64,000 bases of DNA from Clostridium sp. OF03-18AA (GTDB lineage Bacteria; Bacillota; Clostridia; Lachnospirales; Lachnospiraceae), in NCBI RefSeq assembly GCF_003478035.1, contig NZ_QUEP01000002.1, forward strand, positions 62,001-126,000, given 5' to 3'. Numbering within the stretch: position 1 is the stretch's first letter; every line of letters begins with the position of its first letter. This document shows, piece after piece, positions 27,429 through 35,407 of the stretch. The notes under the pieces were generated by a model that saw only the letters and a list, made by a program, of their open reading frames with translations, was not told where the DNA came from and did not search any database. A program made the translations under genes and the position numbers.

Positions 27429-28871
27429 ATGGCAAAGCAGGTTAGCCCTGGTGTTCTTGCGCTGCGTAAAGTCGTAGACGACGTTCATAAAGACGCGCGT
27501 GAGGCCAAAAAGAGAGGCGAGTTAGTTGGATGGTCTTCTTCCAAATTCCCGTGCGAGCTCGCAGCAGCATTTGATTTAAACGTTATGTACCCGGAGAACC
27601 AGGCAGCTGGTATCGCAGCAAACCGTTACGGTGAGCTTATGTGCCAGGCAGCTGAGGATATGGGTTACGATAACGATATCTGCGGTTATGCACGTATCAG
27701 CCTTGCATATGCAGCTGGTGTCCGTGTTGCTCGTAAGTTTGACCCGGAGACAGGTGAATACATCATCGATCCGAGCACAGGTAAGCCGTTAAAGGATGCT
27801 GACGGTAACGTAGTGATCGACGAGGCAACTGGCAAGCCGAAGAAAGATCCGAAGACTCAGACTCCGTATCTTGAGGTTGTAAACCTTCTTGAGCTTGAAA
27901 AACTTCCGGATGGACCGGATAAAGAGCGCCGCATCGCAGCAATCTCCCCGATCCGTCAGATGCAGATCCCGCAGCCGGATTTTGTTCTCTGCTGCAACAA
28001 CATCTGTAACTGTATGACAAAGTGGTATGAGAACATCGCTCGTATGTGCAACATTCCGCTTATCATGATCGATATTCCGTACAACAACTCTGTTGATGTT
28101 GCTGATCAGAATGTTCGCTATGTTCGTGGACAGTTCGACAAGGCAATCAAGCAGTTAGAGGAGCTTACAGGCAAGAAGTTCGACGAGAAGAAGTTCGAGC
28201 ATGCATGTGAGAACGCAAACCGTACAGCAAAAGCATGGTTAAAAGTCTGTGATTACTTACAGTACAAACCGGCTCCGTACAGTGGTTTCGACCTGTTCAA
28301 CCATATGGCTGACGTCGTAACTGCACGTGCAAGAGTTGAGGCTGCTGAGGCATTTGAGCAGTTAGAAAAAGACCTTGACGAGACGATCGCTAAGGGCGAG
28401 ACAACAACTCCGTTCCCGGAGAAATACCGTGTAATGTTCGAGGGTATTCCGTGCTGGCCGAAGCTTCCGGCACTGTTCAAACCGTTAAAGGCTAACGGCG
28501 TCAACGTAACAGCAGTTGTATACGCACCGGCATTCGGTTTCGTATATAATGGTCTGGATGAGATGGCACGTGCTTACTACAAAGCACCGAACTCTGTATG
28601 TATCGAGCAGGGTGTTGCATGGCGTGAAGGCATCTGCCGCGACAACAAGGTAGATGGCGTTCTCGTTCACTACAACAGAAGCTGTAAGCCGTGGTCCGGT
28701 TACATGGCTGAGATGCAGCGTCGCTTCACTAAGGATCTTGGCATCCCGTGCGCAGGATTCGATGGTGACCAGGCTGACCCGCGTAACTTCAATGCCGCTC
28801 AGTACGAGACTAGAGTACAGGGTCTTGTTGAGGCTATGGAAGCAAACATCCAGGCAAAGGAGGCTAAATAG
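27429..28871 (+). CDS. hgdA: 2-hydroxyglutaryl-CoA dehydratase alpha subunit
   Basis: With HgdB removes water from (R)-2-hydroxyglutaryl-CoA by a ketyl-radical route. 480 residues from the ATG at 27429 (ATGGAGGATA upstream). Family blocks: LVGWSSSKFPCELAAAFDLNVMYPEN, VLCCNNICNCMTKWYENIAR, GVAWREGICRDNKVDGVLVHYNRSCKPWSGYM. The stretch at about 112-155 rich in Asp, Gly and Lys is also present in the Acidaminococcus subunit and is not an oddity. Cys residues available for the [4Fe-4S] cluster are intact. Confidence 0.96.
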   Translation: MAKQVSPGVLALRKVVDDVHKDAREAKKRGELVGWSSSKFPCELAAAFDLNVMYPENQAAGIAANRYGELMCQAAEDMGYDNDICGYARISLAYAAGVRVARKFDPETGEYIIDPSTGKPLKDADGNVVIDEATGKPKKDPKTQTPYLEVVNLLELEKLPDGPDKERRIAAISPIRQMQIPQPDFVLCCNNICNCMTKWYENIARMCNIPLIMIDIPYNNSVDVADQNVRYVRGQFDKAIKQLEELTGKKFDEKKFEHACENANRTAKAWLKVCDYLQYKPAPYSGFDLFNHMADVVTARARVEAAEAFEQLEKDLDETIAKGETTTPFPEKYRVMFEGIPCWPKLPALFKPLKANGVNVTAVVYAPAFGFVYNGLDEMARAYYKAPNSVCIEQGVAWREGICRDNKVDGVLVHYNRSCKPWSGYMAEMQRRFTKDLGIPCAGFDGDQADPRNFNAAQYETRVQGLVEAMEANIQAKEAK

Positions 28872-28874
28872 ACC

Positions 28875-30026
28875 ATGAGTATCAACGCATTATTTGACGA
28901 ATTTAAAGTAAAAGCTGCAACTCCGAAACAGCAGCTTGCTGAATATAAAGCACAGGGCAAGAAGGTCATCGGCGTTCTCCCGTACTACGCTCCGGAAGAG
29001 CTTGTATATGCTGCAGGCATGGTTCCGATGGGAATCTGGGGCTCCAACAACAAGACAATCAGCCGTGCAAAAGAGTACTGTGCAACCTTCTACTGCACAA
29101 TCGCTCAGCTCGCACTTGAGATGCTTCTTGACGGAACTATGGATCAGTTAGACGGAATCATCACACCAACAATCTGTGATACATTACGTCCGATGAGCCA
29201 GAACTTCCGTGTTGCTATGGGCGACAAGATGAAAGTTATCTTCCTTGCTCATCCGCAGAACCGTTTCGAAGAGTTCGGACTTAAGTTCTGTGAGGAGGAG
29301 TACGCAAACGTTAAGGCTGACCTCGAGGAAGTATGTGGCCACGAGATCACCAACGATGCGATCCTTGACGCAATCAAGGTTTACAACAAGAGCCGTGCAG
29401 CCCGCCGTGAGTTCGTAAAACTCGCTAACGAGCACTGTGACGTTGTAACTCCTACAAAGCGTTCCGCAGTATTAAAGGCATTCTTCTTCATGGAGAAACC
29501 GGAATACACAGCGAAACTCGAAGAGTTAAACAAAGAGCTCGCAGCTCTTCCGGTATGTGACTGGAAGGGAACAAAGGTTGTTACATCCGGTATCATCGTT
29601 GACAACCCGAAGCTTCTTGAGATCTTCGAGAACAACAACATCGCGATTGCAGCTGATGATGTTGCTCATGAGAGCCGTTCCTTCCGTACAGACGTTCCGG
29701 AGGACGAGCAGGATGCTCTTAGAGCTCTTGCAAAACAGTTTGCAAACATGGACTACGATGTCCTTCTTTACGATCCGCAGTCTTCCAAGAACCGCCGTGG
29801 TGAGTTCGTAGCTGACATGGTTAAGAAGAGCGGCGCTCAGGGTCTTGTACTCTTCATGCAGCAGTTCTGCGATCCGGAGGAGATGGAGTATCCGTACCTC
29901 AAGAAAGCTCTCGACAACGCAGGTATCCCGCACATCAAGCTTGGTGTTGACCAGCAGATGAGAGACTTCGGACAGGCTGCAACTGCTATCGAGGCATTTG
30001 CGGATGTTCTTGAGATGAGAAAGTAA
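28875..30026 (+). CDS. hgdB: 2-hydroxyglutaryl-CoA dehydratase beta subunit
   Basis: Second dehydratase subunit, 383 residues, 3 bases after hgdA. It shows KVIGVLPYYAPEELVYAAGMVPMGIWG, DGIITPTICDTLRPMSQNFR and LFMQQFCDPEEMEYPYLKKALDNAGIPHIKLGVDQQM, all typical of HgdB. Its own [4Fe-4S] cluster and flavin would be bound here. Confidence 0.96.
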   Translation: MSINALFDEFKVKAATPKQQLAEYKAQGKKVIGVLPYYAPEELVYAAGMVPMGIWGSNNKTISRAKEYCATFYCTIAQLALEMLLDGTMDQLDGIITPTICDTLRPMSQNFRVAMGDKMKVIFLAHPQNRFEEFGLKFCEEEYANVKADLEEVCGHEITNDAILDAIKVYNKSRAARREFVKLANEHCDVVTPTKRSAVLKAFFFMEKPEYTAKLEELNKELAALPVCDWKGTKVVTSGIIVDNPKLLEIFENNNIAIAADDVAHESRSFRTDVPEDEQDALRALAKQFANMDYDVLLYDPQSSKNRRGEFVADMVKKSGAQGLVLFMQQFCDPEEMEYPYLKKALDNAGIPHIKLGVDQQMRDFGQAATAIEAFADVLEMRK

Positions 30027-30087
30027 ATAATTCATAATAAATAGGGGCAGGCGTTCCTGTTTCTTAGTGTTCACGCGGAGTCAGGCG

Positions 30088-30149
30088 AAAAACCGCCGTA
30101 CCGAACATGATTTCCTTTTGGGGAGATCGTGGAGGTGCGGCGGTTTTTT
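30088..30149 (+). terminator. Terminator of the hgd cluster
   Basis: AAAAACCGCCGTACC pairs with GGTGCGGCGGTTTTTT; the long loop may fold further. It ends in a T-run 60-120 bases after hgdB. Confidence 0.8.
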
Positions 30150-30229
30150 CTGCTTTATGGGATGCTGTGTCATAGTGGCTCCGGGTACGCGCAGGACCGT
30201 CTCCTGCCCCGGATGCTGGTGGATTCCAG

Positions 30230-30430
30230 GGGCGGTTCCTCTAAGCTCCCGAAAGAATGCTAAGGGCGGAGAACAGGGGACACAACTCGCCTGTGGCTCA
30301 AACAAGTGACCCCTGTCATCCAACGCATTCTCCCGGAAGCCAAGAGGAAGCCATGCCCCTGAAATCAGACACCCGTGTCCGGAGATGGTCCTGTGCTGAG
30401 GGGCTCGGTGATAGGGAAAAGAGAAAAAGA
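30230..30430 (+). ncRNA. Candidate structured RNA, family unknown
   Basis: In a 768-base gap without genes (30027-30794). Outer stem AGAATGC (30254-30260) / GCATTCT (30325-30331) encloses ACAGGGG (30273-30279) / CCCCTGT (30310-30316), which encloses CACA...TGTG. Parts resemble the omega-RNA-like region after tnpB: GAAC...GGGACACA followed by CTCGCCT occurs in both. Strand is assigned by that resemblance. Could be an omega-RNA scaffold left by another element, or an independent RNA. The remainder of the gap (30430-30790) is AT-rich with short repeats (ATCTTAAAACTCA twice). Confidence 0.45.
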
Positions 30431-30794
30431 GGTTCCATGTTGGGGGGATAGAGGAAGGTTAGCCTGCAGATATAAATTTAACAACACTTTGCAAGAATTC
30501 TCCCATCCTCTCTAGGTGGTGAGATGAATTGCCTTTTGGGAAAATCATGCAATATCTGGCATCTTAAAACTCAACTTAAATGAAAAACTAAATTCGTCCG
30601 CATGCCCTCAAGACATATGGAATTAACTCTTGCATTCTGGAATTTAGTATTGCATTTAACTATCTTAAAACTCACATATCTGTGCACATAAATGAAAACA
30701 AACGCAGAAGAACAAATGTTCTAAAACACATAGACAAACAAGTGTTCCTGTGTTATGATATAATCAGTCGGAAGTAAAAGGAAAGGCTGATTTT

Positions 30795-31235
30795 ATGAGA
30801 AAATTGGACAGTAATGCGCATTCAGTATTTCTACTCTGTTATCATTTGATTCTGGTTATAAAATACCGAAAAAAGATACTGACGGATCCTGTTTCTGATC
30901 GGGCTCGGGAGATTTTTGAATATATCGCTCCGAAGTATCATATTACGTTAGAGGAATGGAATCATGATCGGGATCATGTTCATATCATGTTTCGGGCCCA
31001 TCCAAAATCGGAACTCAGCAAATTTATTAATGCGTATAAAAGCGCAAGCAGCCGATTGATTAAAAAAGAGTATCCGGAGATTCGGCAGAAGCTTTGGAAA
31101 GAAATGTTCTGGAGCCAGAGTTTTTGTCTGTTAAGTGCTGGTGGTGCACCCATTGAGGTTATCCGCCAGTACATAGAAACACAGGGAGAAAATAAGAGTG
31201 AACATCGTGTACCGTTTTCGGATCTACCCGAATAA
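30795..31235 (+). CDS. tnpA: IS200/IS605 transposase TnpA (Y1 HUH family)
   Basis: 146 residues, the usual size. The HUH metal motif is HVHIMF and the catalytic Tyr lies in EVIRQYIETQGE, near the C terminus. It moves the element as single-stranded DNA. Start ATG follows AAAGGAAAGG. It overlaps tnpB by 38 bases in another frame, so the two are coupled. No disruption is seen. Confidence 0.94.
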   Translation: MRKLDSNAHSVFLLCYHLILVIKYRKKILTDPVSDRAREIFEYIAPKYHITLEEWNHDRDHVHIMFRAHPKSELSKFINAYKSASSRLIKKEYPEIRQKLWKEMFWSQSFCLLSAGGAPIEVIRQYIETQGENKSEHRVPFSDLPE

Positions 31236-32316
31236 ATCTCAAAAAGAACTATTTGCAAGGACATTTGGCTGTGTGCGTTTCGTGTATAACCGGATGCTGG
31301 CAGAGAAGAAAGAATATTATGAGAAAACCGGAAAAATATTAAAGGTTACGCCTGCAAAATATAAGGCAGAGTTTCCGTGGCTGAAGGAGGTAGACAGCCT
31401 GGCATTGTGTAATGCACAGCTGCATCTGCAGACAGCCTACAGGAACTTCTTTCGAGATTCTTCGGTTGGTTTCCCGAAGTTCAAGTCAAAAAAGAATCCG
31501 GTAAGAAGTTATACGACAAACTGCGTAAATGGAAATATTACTTTGCAGAATACGAAACTGAAACTTCCGAAAGCAGGTTGGATCCGCATAAAACAGCATC
31601 GGAGCATCGATGATCGTTACATATTGAAGGGTGCCACCGTCAGCCAGGAAGCAGATGACAAGTATTATGTATCATTACTGTATGCGGCAGAAGAAGCGGA
31701 ACATGAAATCAGGCCAGTAAAAACCGCAATCGGACTTGATTTTTCCATGAGCGAATTGTATGTAGATTCCCATGGAGCTCATGCAGATTATCCCCACTTT
31801 TTCCGAAAATCCCAGGAAAAACTTGCAAGGGAGCAGCGCAGGCTGAGTCATTGCGAAAAGGGGAGCAGCCGTTACATGAAGCAGAAAAAGAAAATAGCCA
31901 GACTCCATGCTCATATCGCACGTCAGCGGAAAGATTATCTACACAAGGAATCCAGAAAGATAACCAATTTTTACGATCTTGTGTGCATAGAATCTTTGAA
32001 CATGAAAGAAATGAGCCAGGATTCAAGGTTCGGAACGAGTGTTCATGATAATGGATGGGGAATGTTTACTGAGTTTCTTTCCTACAAATTAGCACGTGCC
32101 GGTAAGAAACTGGTTCGTATTGATAAGTGGTATCCCAGTTCAAAAATCTGCAGCTGTTGCGGAAAACTCAAAAAGGAGTTGAAACTGGAAGACCGTATCT
32201 ATAGATGCACCTGCGGAAATCAGATGAACCGTGATGAGAATGCAGCTATCAATATTTGCAGGGAAGGATTGAGAATATCGGGAGTTGAACTTGATACAGA
32301 AAGAAAAATTTCCTGA
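31198..32316 (+). CDS. tnpB: TnpB RNA-guided nuclease (OrfB)
   Basis: 372 residues, GTG start inside tnpA. N-terminal OrfB domain (YRFRIYPNKSQKELFARTFGCVRFVYN), then a RuvC-like nuclease with all three acidic positions present: Asp in IGLDFSMSELYV, Glu in VCIESLNMKEMS, Asp in MNRDENAAINI. The zinc ribbon is complete (ICSCCGK...YRCTCG). TnpB proteins cut DNA next to a short motif guided by the RNA made from the element's 3' end, which favours retention of the element. Apparently functional. Confidence 0.95.
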   Translation: MNIVYRFRIYPNKSQKELFARTFGCVRFVYNRMLAEKKEYYEKTGKILKVTPAKYKAEFPWLKEVDSLALCNAQLHLQTAYRNFFRDSSVGFPKFKSKKNPVRSYTTNCVNGNITLQNTKLKLPKAGWIRIKQHRSIDDRYILKGATVSQEADDKYYVSLLYAAEEAEHEIRPVKTAIGLDFSMSELYVDSHGAHADYPHFFRKSQEKLAREQRRLSHCEKGSSRYMKQKKKIARLHAHIARQRKDYLHKESRKITNFYDLVCIESLNMKEMSQDSRFGTSVHDNGWGMFTEFLSYKLARAGKKLVRIDKWYPSSKICSCCGKLKKELKLEDRIYRCTCGNQMNRDENAAINICREGLRISGVELDTERKIS

Positions 32317-32488
32317 TTTTCCCAAAAAACGTAGATTTTGTTCGGGACTGCGTAGATACGAAACAGTCCCGCTCATAATAACAGAACCGTGGGACACACG
32401 GGGATAGCTCGCCTATGCTTTGCCTAATAGGGCAATCGAACGAGAAGTCCCCACTTCAAGCGTTAGCTAAGTGGAGAGAGTATGTCAC
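32317..32488 (+). ncRNA. Predicted omega RNA (reRNA) of TnpB
   Basis: Downstream of tnpB is a series of nested stems: CGGGACTG / CAGTCCCG (32343-32371), GGGGA (32400-32404) / TCCCC (32448-32452) enclosing CTCG / CGAG (32408, 32441) and CCTAT / ATAGG (32412, 32427), then the end hairpin CCACTT / AAGTGG. This matches the layout of TnpB guide RNAs, whose scaffold overlaps the tnpB end and whose guide is the flanking host DNA after about 32488. The rest of the gap to 32667 is AT-rich without further structure. Confidence 0.75.
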
Positions 32489-32667
32489 GTAAAGAACACT
32501 ATCGGAAAATACTAAAATGTGGTATATTAGTTTGTAAAGATAATTACCGCGGCATAATATATGATTCTGAGAAAAAGGAACATTAATGCAAAATAAATGG
32601 AAAATTCAGAGAAAATAGTGTGTACAACTGTACAGATAAACATAAGTTTTAGCAGGGAGATGGAATC

Positions 32668-33015
32668 ATGGGAAACACAAACTGGAATTACGTTATTGCT
32701 GCTGTGGAAGAGATGAATTTTGCAAAGGCCGCAAAGCGACTGTATATTTCGCAGCAATCATTGAGTAATTATATTGCAAAATTGGAAAAACAGTTTGGAA
32801 TAGAGTTTTTTAACAGAAAGAATACGCTTACCCTGACAGCTGCAGGGGAAAGCCTGTACCGATATGCAAAATTTATCAAGATGGCGGTAGGAGAGTATGC
32901 GTCAGCACACAATGAGCATTTTATGGTGGATGAGCATTGGATCCAGTTGATGACAAGAGTGATGTGTATGGCAGCAGTAGCATTCCAGAATGAAAGCAGG
33001 GAAATACATGAATAA
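32668..33015 (+). pseudogene. LysR-type regulator fragment fused to a peptidase-like tail
   Basis: 115 residues; LysR regulators are about 300. Residues 1-72 are a LysR DNA-binding domain (FAKAAKRLYISQQSLSNYIAKLEKQFGIEFFNR). From about 75 the sequence stops resembling LysR and reads SAHNEHFMVDEHWIQLMTRVMCMAAVAF, which looks like the C-terminal end of an M20 amidohydrolase (SAHxExFxVDE...). An internal deletion joining a LysR gene to a second M20 gene would explain this. It is still an open frame and could make a DNA-binding stub. Overlaps the next gene's start. Confidence 0.7.
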
Positions 33016-34204
33016 TAAAAAAGAACGTATTGCAGATGTGATCGATCGCAGCAGGGATGAATTGTTTGAATTGTCAAAGAAGATCCATGATCATCCGGAA
33101 CTTGGTTTTGAAGAGTTTCAGGCGGTGGAGGCAATTTCTTCGGTTCTGGAGCGTCACGGATTTCAGGTGCAAAAGGGGTATGGAGGTCTTCAGACTGCCT
33201 TTCGCGCAGATAAAGCGGGAAAAGGGAAGGGACCGAATGTTGCATTTCTGGCGGAATATGACGCACTCAGAGGCATTGGTCATGGCTGTGGTCATAATCT
33301 GATTGCCACCTGTTCGACGGGGGCATTTTTAGGACTTGCCTCCATGATGGCGGAATTAAACGGAAATGTTTGCCTGATCGGAACTCCGGCGGAGGAAGGA
33401 GGAGCTGGAAAGGTAAAACTTCTCAGAAATGGAGCATTTGACGATGTAGACTTCGCTTTGATGATGCATCCGTCATCCGGAGGAGCGAATCTGGTTGGCA
33501 GAGGCGGCAGGGCAGCATGTACGCTGACAATTAGTTTTACGGGAAAAGGAGCGCATTCCTCCGTGCCGAAGAATGGAATCAATGCGTTAAGTGCTGTTCT
33601 TCATGTGTTCCAGCAGATTGATCTTCTACGTCCGACATTCGATCCTCAGGACAATATCAATGGAATTATTACAAACGGTGGCAGCGCTGCAAATGTGATT
33701 CCTGCGCAGGCAGAATGCGAGTTCTGTGTCCGGGCGGATACGATGAAGAGGACGGAAGAACTGATTGAAATTTTGAAACGCTGTGTAGAAAATGCAGAAA
33801 AACTGACAGGAGCAAAGGCTTTGATCAATTTGGGCGATATCTATGCAGAACGATATCCAAATCAGCCGATGTGTCAGGCATTCAAGGATAATATGGAATT
33901 GATAGGAGTTCACATGGAATGGCCGGATCCGAAAAAGCAATACGGTTCTTCGGATATCGGAAATGTATCCATCAAAATTCCGGCGATTCATGATTATCTG
34001 TCCATCACAGATGACAAAACAATTCAGGGTCATACGATAGAGTATGCAAATGCGGCAGGAAGCTTAGAGGCGCAGGAAATCTGCTTAAAAGGCGCAAAAG
34101 GACTTGCCATGACTGGATATGATATTTTGGTGGATCCTGATTTTCAGAAAAATATCCGCACATATCACGAAAAACAAATCCCCAATTTTTATAAAGAAAA
34201 ATAA
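33008..34204 (+). CDS. M20 family amidohydrolase / metallopeptidase
   Basis: 398 residues from the ATG at 33008 (AAAGCAGGGA upstream). Zinc enzyme of the aminoacylase/AbgB type: LSKKIHDHPELGFEEFQA at the N terminus, FLAEYDALRGIGHGCGHNL and GTPAEEGGAGK as metal and catalytic Glu motifs, MMHPSSGGANLVGRGGRAA before the lid domain. It hydrolyses an amide of an amino acid or p-aminobenzoyl-type compound; the substrate is not evident. No transporter is adjacent. Confidence 0.9.
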   Translation: MNNKKERIADVIDRSRDELFELSKKIHDHPELGFEEFQAVEAISSVLERHGFQVQKGYGGLQTAFRADKAGKGKGPNVAFLAEYDALRGIGHGCGHNLIATCSTGAFLGLASMMAELNGNVCLIGTPAEEGGAGKVKLLRNGAFDDVDFALMMHPSSGGANLVGRGGRAACTLTISFTGKGAHSSVPKNGINALSAVLHVFQQIDLLRPTFDPQDNINGIITNGGSAANVIPAQAECEFCVRADTMKRTEELIEILKRCVENAEKLTGAKALINLGDIYAERYPNQPMCQAFKDNMELIGVHMEWPDPKKQYGSSDIGNVSIKIPAIHDYLSITDDKTIQGHTIEYANAAGSLEAQEICLKGAKGLAMTGYDILVDPDFQKNIRTYHEKQIPNFYKEK

Positions 34205-34372
34205 TTTGGAGAATGTATTGGCACTGTTGTTTCTTTTTATAGAGCAACAGTGCTATTTTTTGTGGCTTTTGTATAAGAAATATGATAAAATGGAAAAAAA
34301 GAGTGAATAGTAGAACTGAATATGAAAGGGATAAACAAAATTTGATCGAAATCAAAAGGGGGATTTCGGGGA

Positions 34373-35407
34373 GTGAAGGGAAAGAGAAACGTATGGGCGT
34401 TGTTCCTTGGAATTGCAGTTGCGGCGATGAGTGCGGCGGGCTGTAGCACAGGGGAGAGCAGCGGTCAGGGACCGGAGAAAGTGAGTGCGGAGAAGAGACT
34501 TACGGTGTATACTTCTCACAAGCAGGAGGTCTATGCGCCGATTATAAAGGAGTTTGAGGAGCGGACCGGAATCTGGGTAGAAGTGGTTCCCGGGGGAACG
34601 ACGGAGCTTCTGGAGCGGATCAGGGAAGAGGGGGAAAAGGGATCCTGTGACGTGATGTTTGGCGGAGGTGTGGAGAGCTATGAGGTCTTTAAGGACTGCT
34701 TCGTGTCATACGAGAGTACCCAGAGCGATCATATCGAGAGTATATACCGGACTGAGGATCATGTCTGGACTCCGTTTACGGAGCTTCCCATTGTTCTGAT
34801 CTACAACAATAAGCTGGTGGACGCGGCTTCCGCCCCGCGGGGATTTGAGGATCTGTTTGACGGGAACTGGGACGGAAAGGTGTCCTTTGCGGATCCGGGA
34901 AGATCCGGCAGCAGCTGCACGATGTTGGAAACGATGATTCAGGTCCTGCCGATGCGTGAAAATGAGGTCCTGGAACAGTTTGCCAGAGTGCTCGGCCGCC
35001 GGATGGCGGCGGGGTCAGGCGCCGTGCTCGATGAGGTGTCAGAGGGAACATATCTGGTTGGTCTGACTTTGGAGGAAACTGCGAAAAAGTATATCGACCG
35101 CGGCGCGGCGATCTCGATCGTCTATCCACGGGAGGGAACTAGCGCGGTGGCAGACGGATGCGCGGTGATCAAGGGTGCGGAGCATGAAGAAAACGCGAAG
35201 CTTTTTGTGGATTTTATCGTGAGTCCTGATGTCCAGAGACTGGCTGTCGAGAAGCTTTACAGACGGACGGTCCGCGATGATATTACCCCGGATCAGAAGG
35301 AAGAGGGCTCGATCATGGACTTCGATCTTGGATGGGCGGTGAAAAACCAGAAATCCATTTTGGAAACATGGGCGGCGCTCATGGCAGGAAACGGAGGTGG
35401 ATCATGA
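34373..35407 (+). CDS. Solute-binding lipoprotein, iron/phosphonate-type (PBP type 2), probable sensor
   Basis: 344 residues; GTG start after GGGGATTTCGGGG. Lipoprotein signal with lipobox SAAGC. The mature part (LTVYTSHKQEVYAPIIKEFEERTGIWVEVVPGGT) is typical of Fe3+/phosphoglycerate-type binding proteins; YPREGTSAVADGCAVIKGAEHEENAKLFVDFIVSPDVQ near the C terminus agrees. No ABC ATPase or permease is present; instead its stop overlaps the kinase start (ATGA). It most likely works as the ligand-sensing partner of that kinase. Confidence 0.85.
   Translation: MKGKRNVWALFLGIAVAAMSAAGCSTGESSGQGPEKVSAEKRLTVYTSHKQEVYAPIIKEFEERTGIWVEVVPGGTTELLERIREEGEKGSCDVMFGGGVESYEVFKDCFVSYESTQSDHIESIYRTEDHVWTPFTELPIVLIYNNKLVDAASAPRGFEDLFDGNWDGKVSFADPGRSGSSCTMLETMIQVLPMRENEVLEQFARVLGRRMAAGSGAVLDEVSEGTYLVGLTLEETAKKYIDRGAAISIVYPREGTSAVADGCAVIKGAEHEENAKLFVDFIVSPDVQRLAVEKLYRRTVRDDITPDQKEEGSIMDFDLGWAVKNQKSILETWAALMAGNGGGS

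Larger units (their letters stand above)
30700..32488 (+). mobile_element. IS200/IS605-family insertion sequence (tnpA + tnpB)
   Basis: Contains an intact Y1 transposase, an intact TnpB, and a 3' hairpin (CCACTT...AAGTGG, 32451-32474) of the kind found at the right end of IS605 elements. The right end is placed just after GTATGTCAC (about 32488); the left end is uncertain, with a small hairpin at about 30723-30753 (AACAC / GTGTT) as candidate. These elements make no target duplication, so the ends need comparison with an empty site. Confidence 0.85.

Noticed and set aside
27750..27890. Asp/Gly/Lys-rich segment of HgdA as a novel insertion
   Set aside because: The same kind of segment is present in the known Acidaminococcus HgdA, so it is family-typical.
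30795..32488. CRISPR-Cas-like nuclease locus
   Set aside because: TnpB shares the RuvC fold with Cas12, but tnpA, the element ends and absence of any repeat-spacer array show an IS200/IS605 element. No CRISPR array was seen anywhere in the window.
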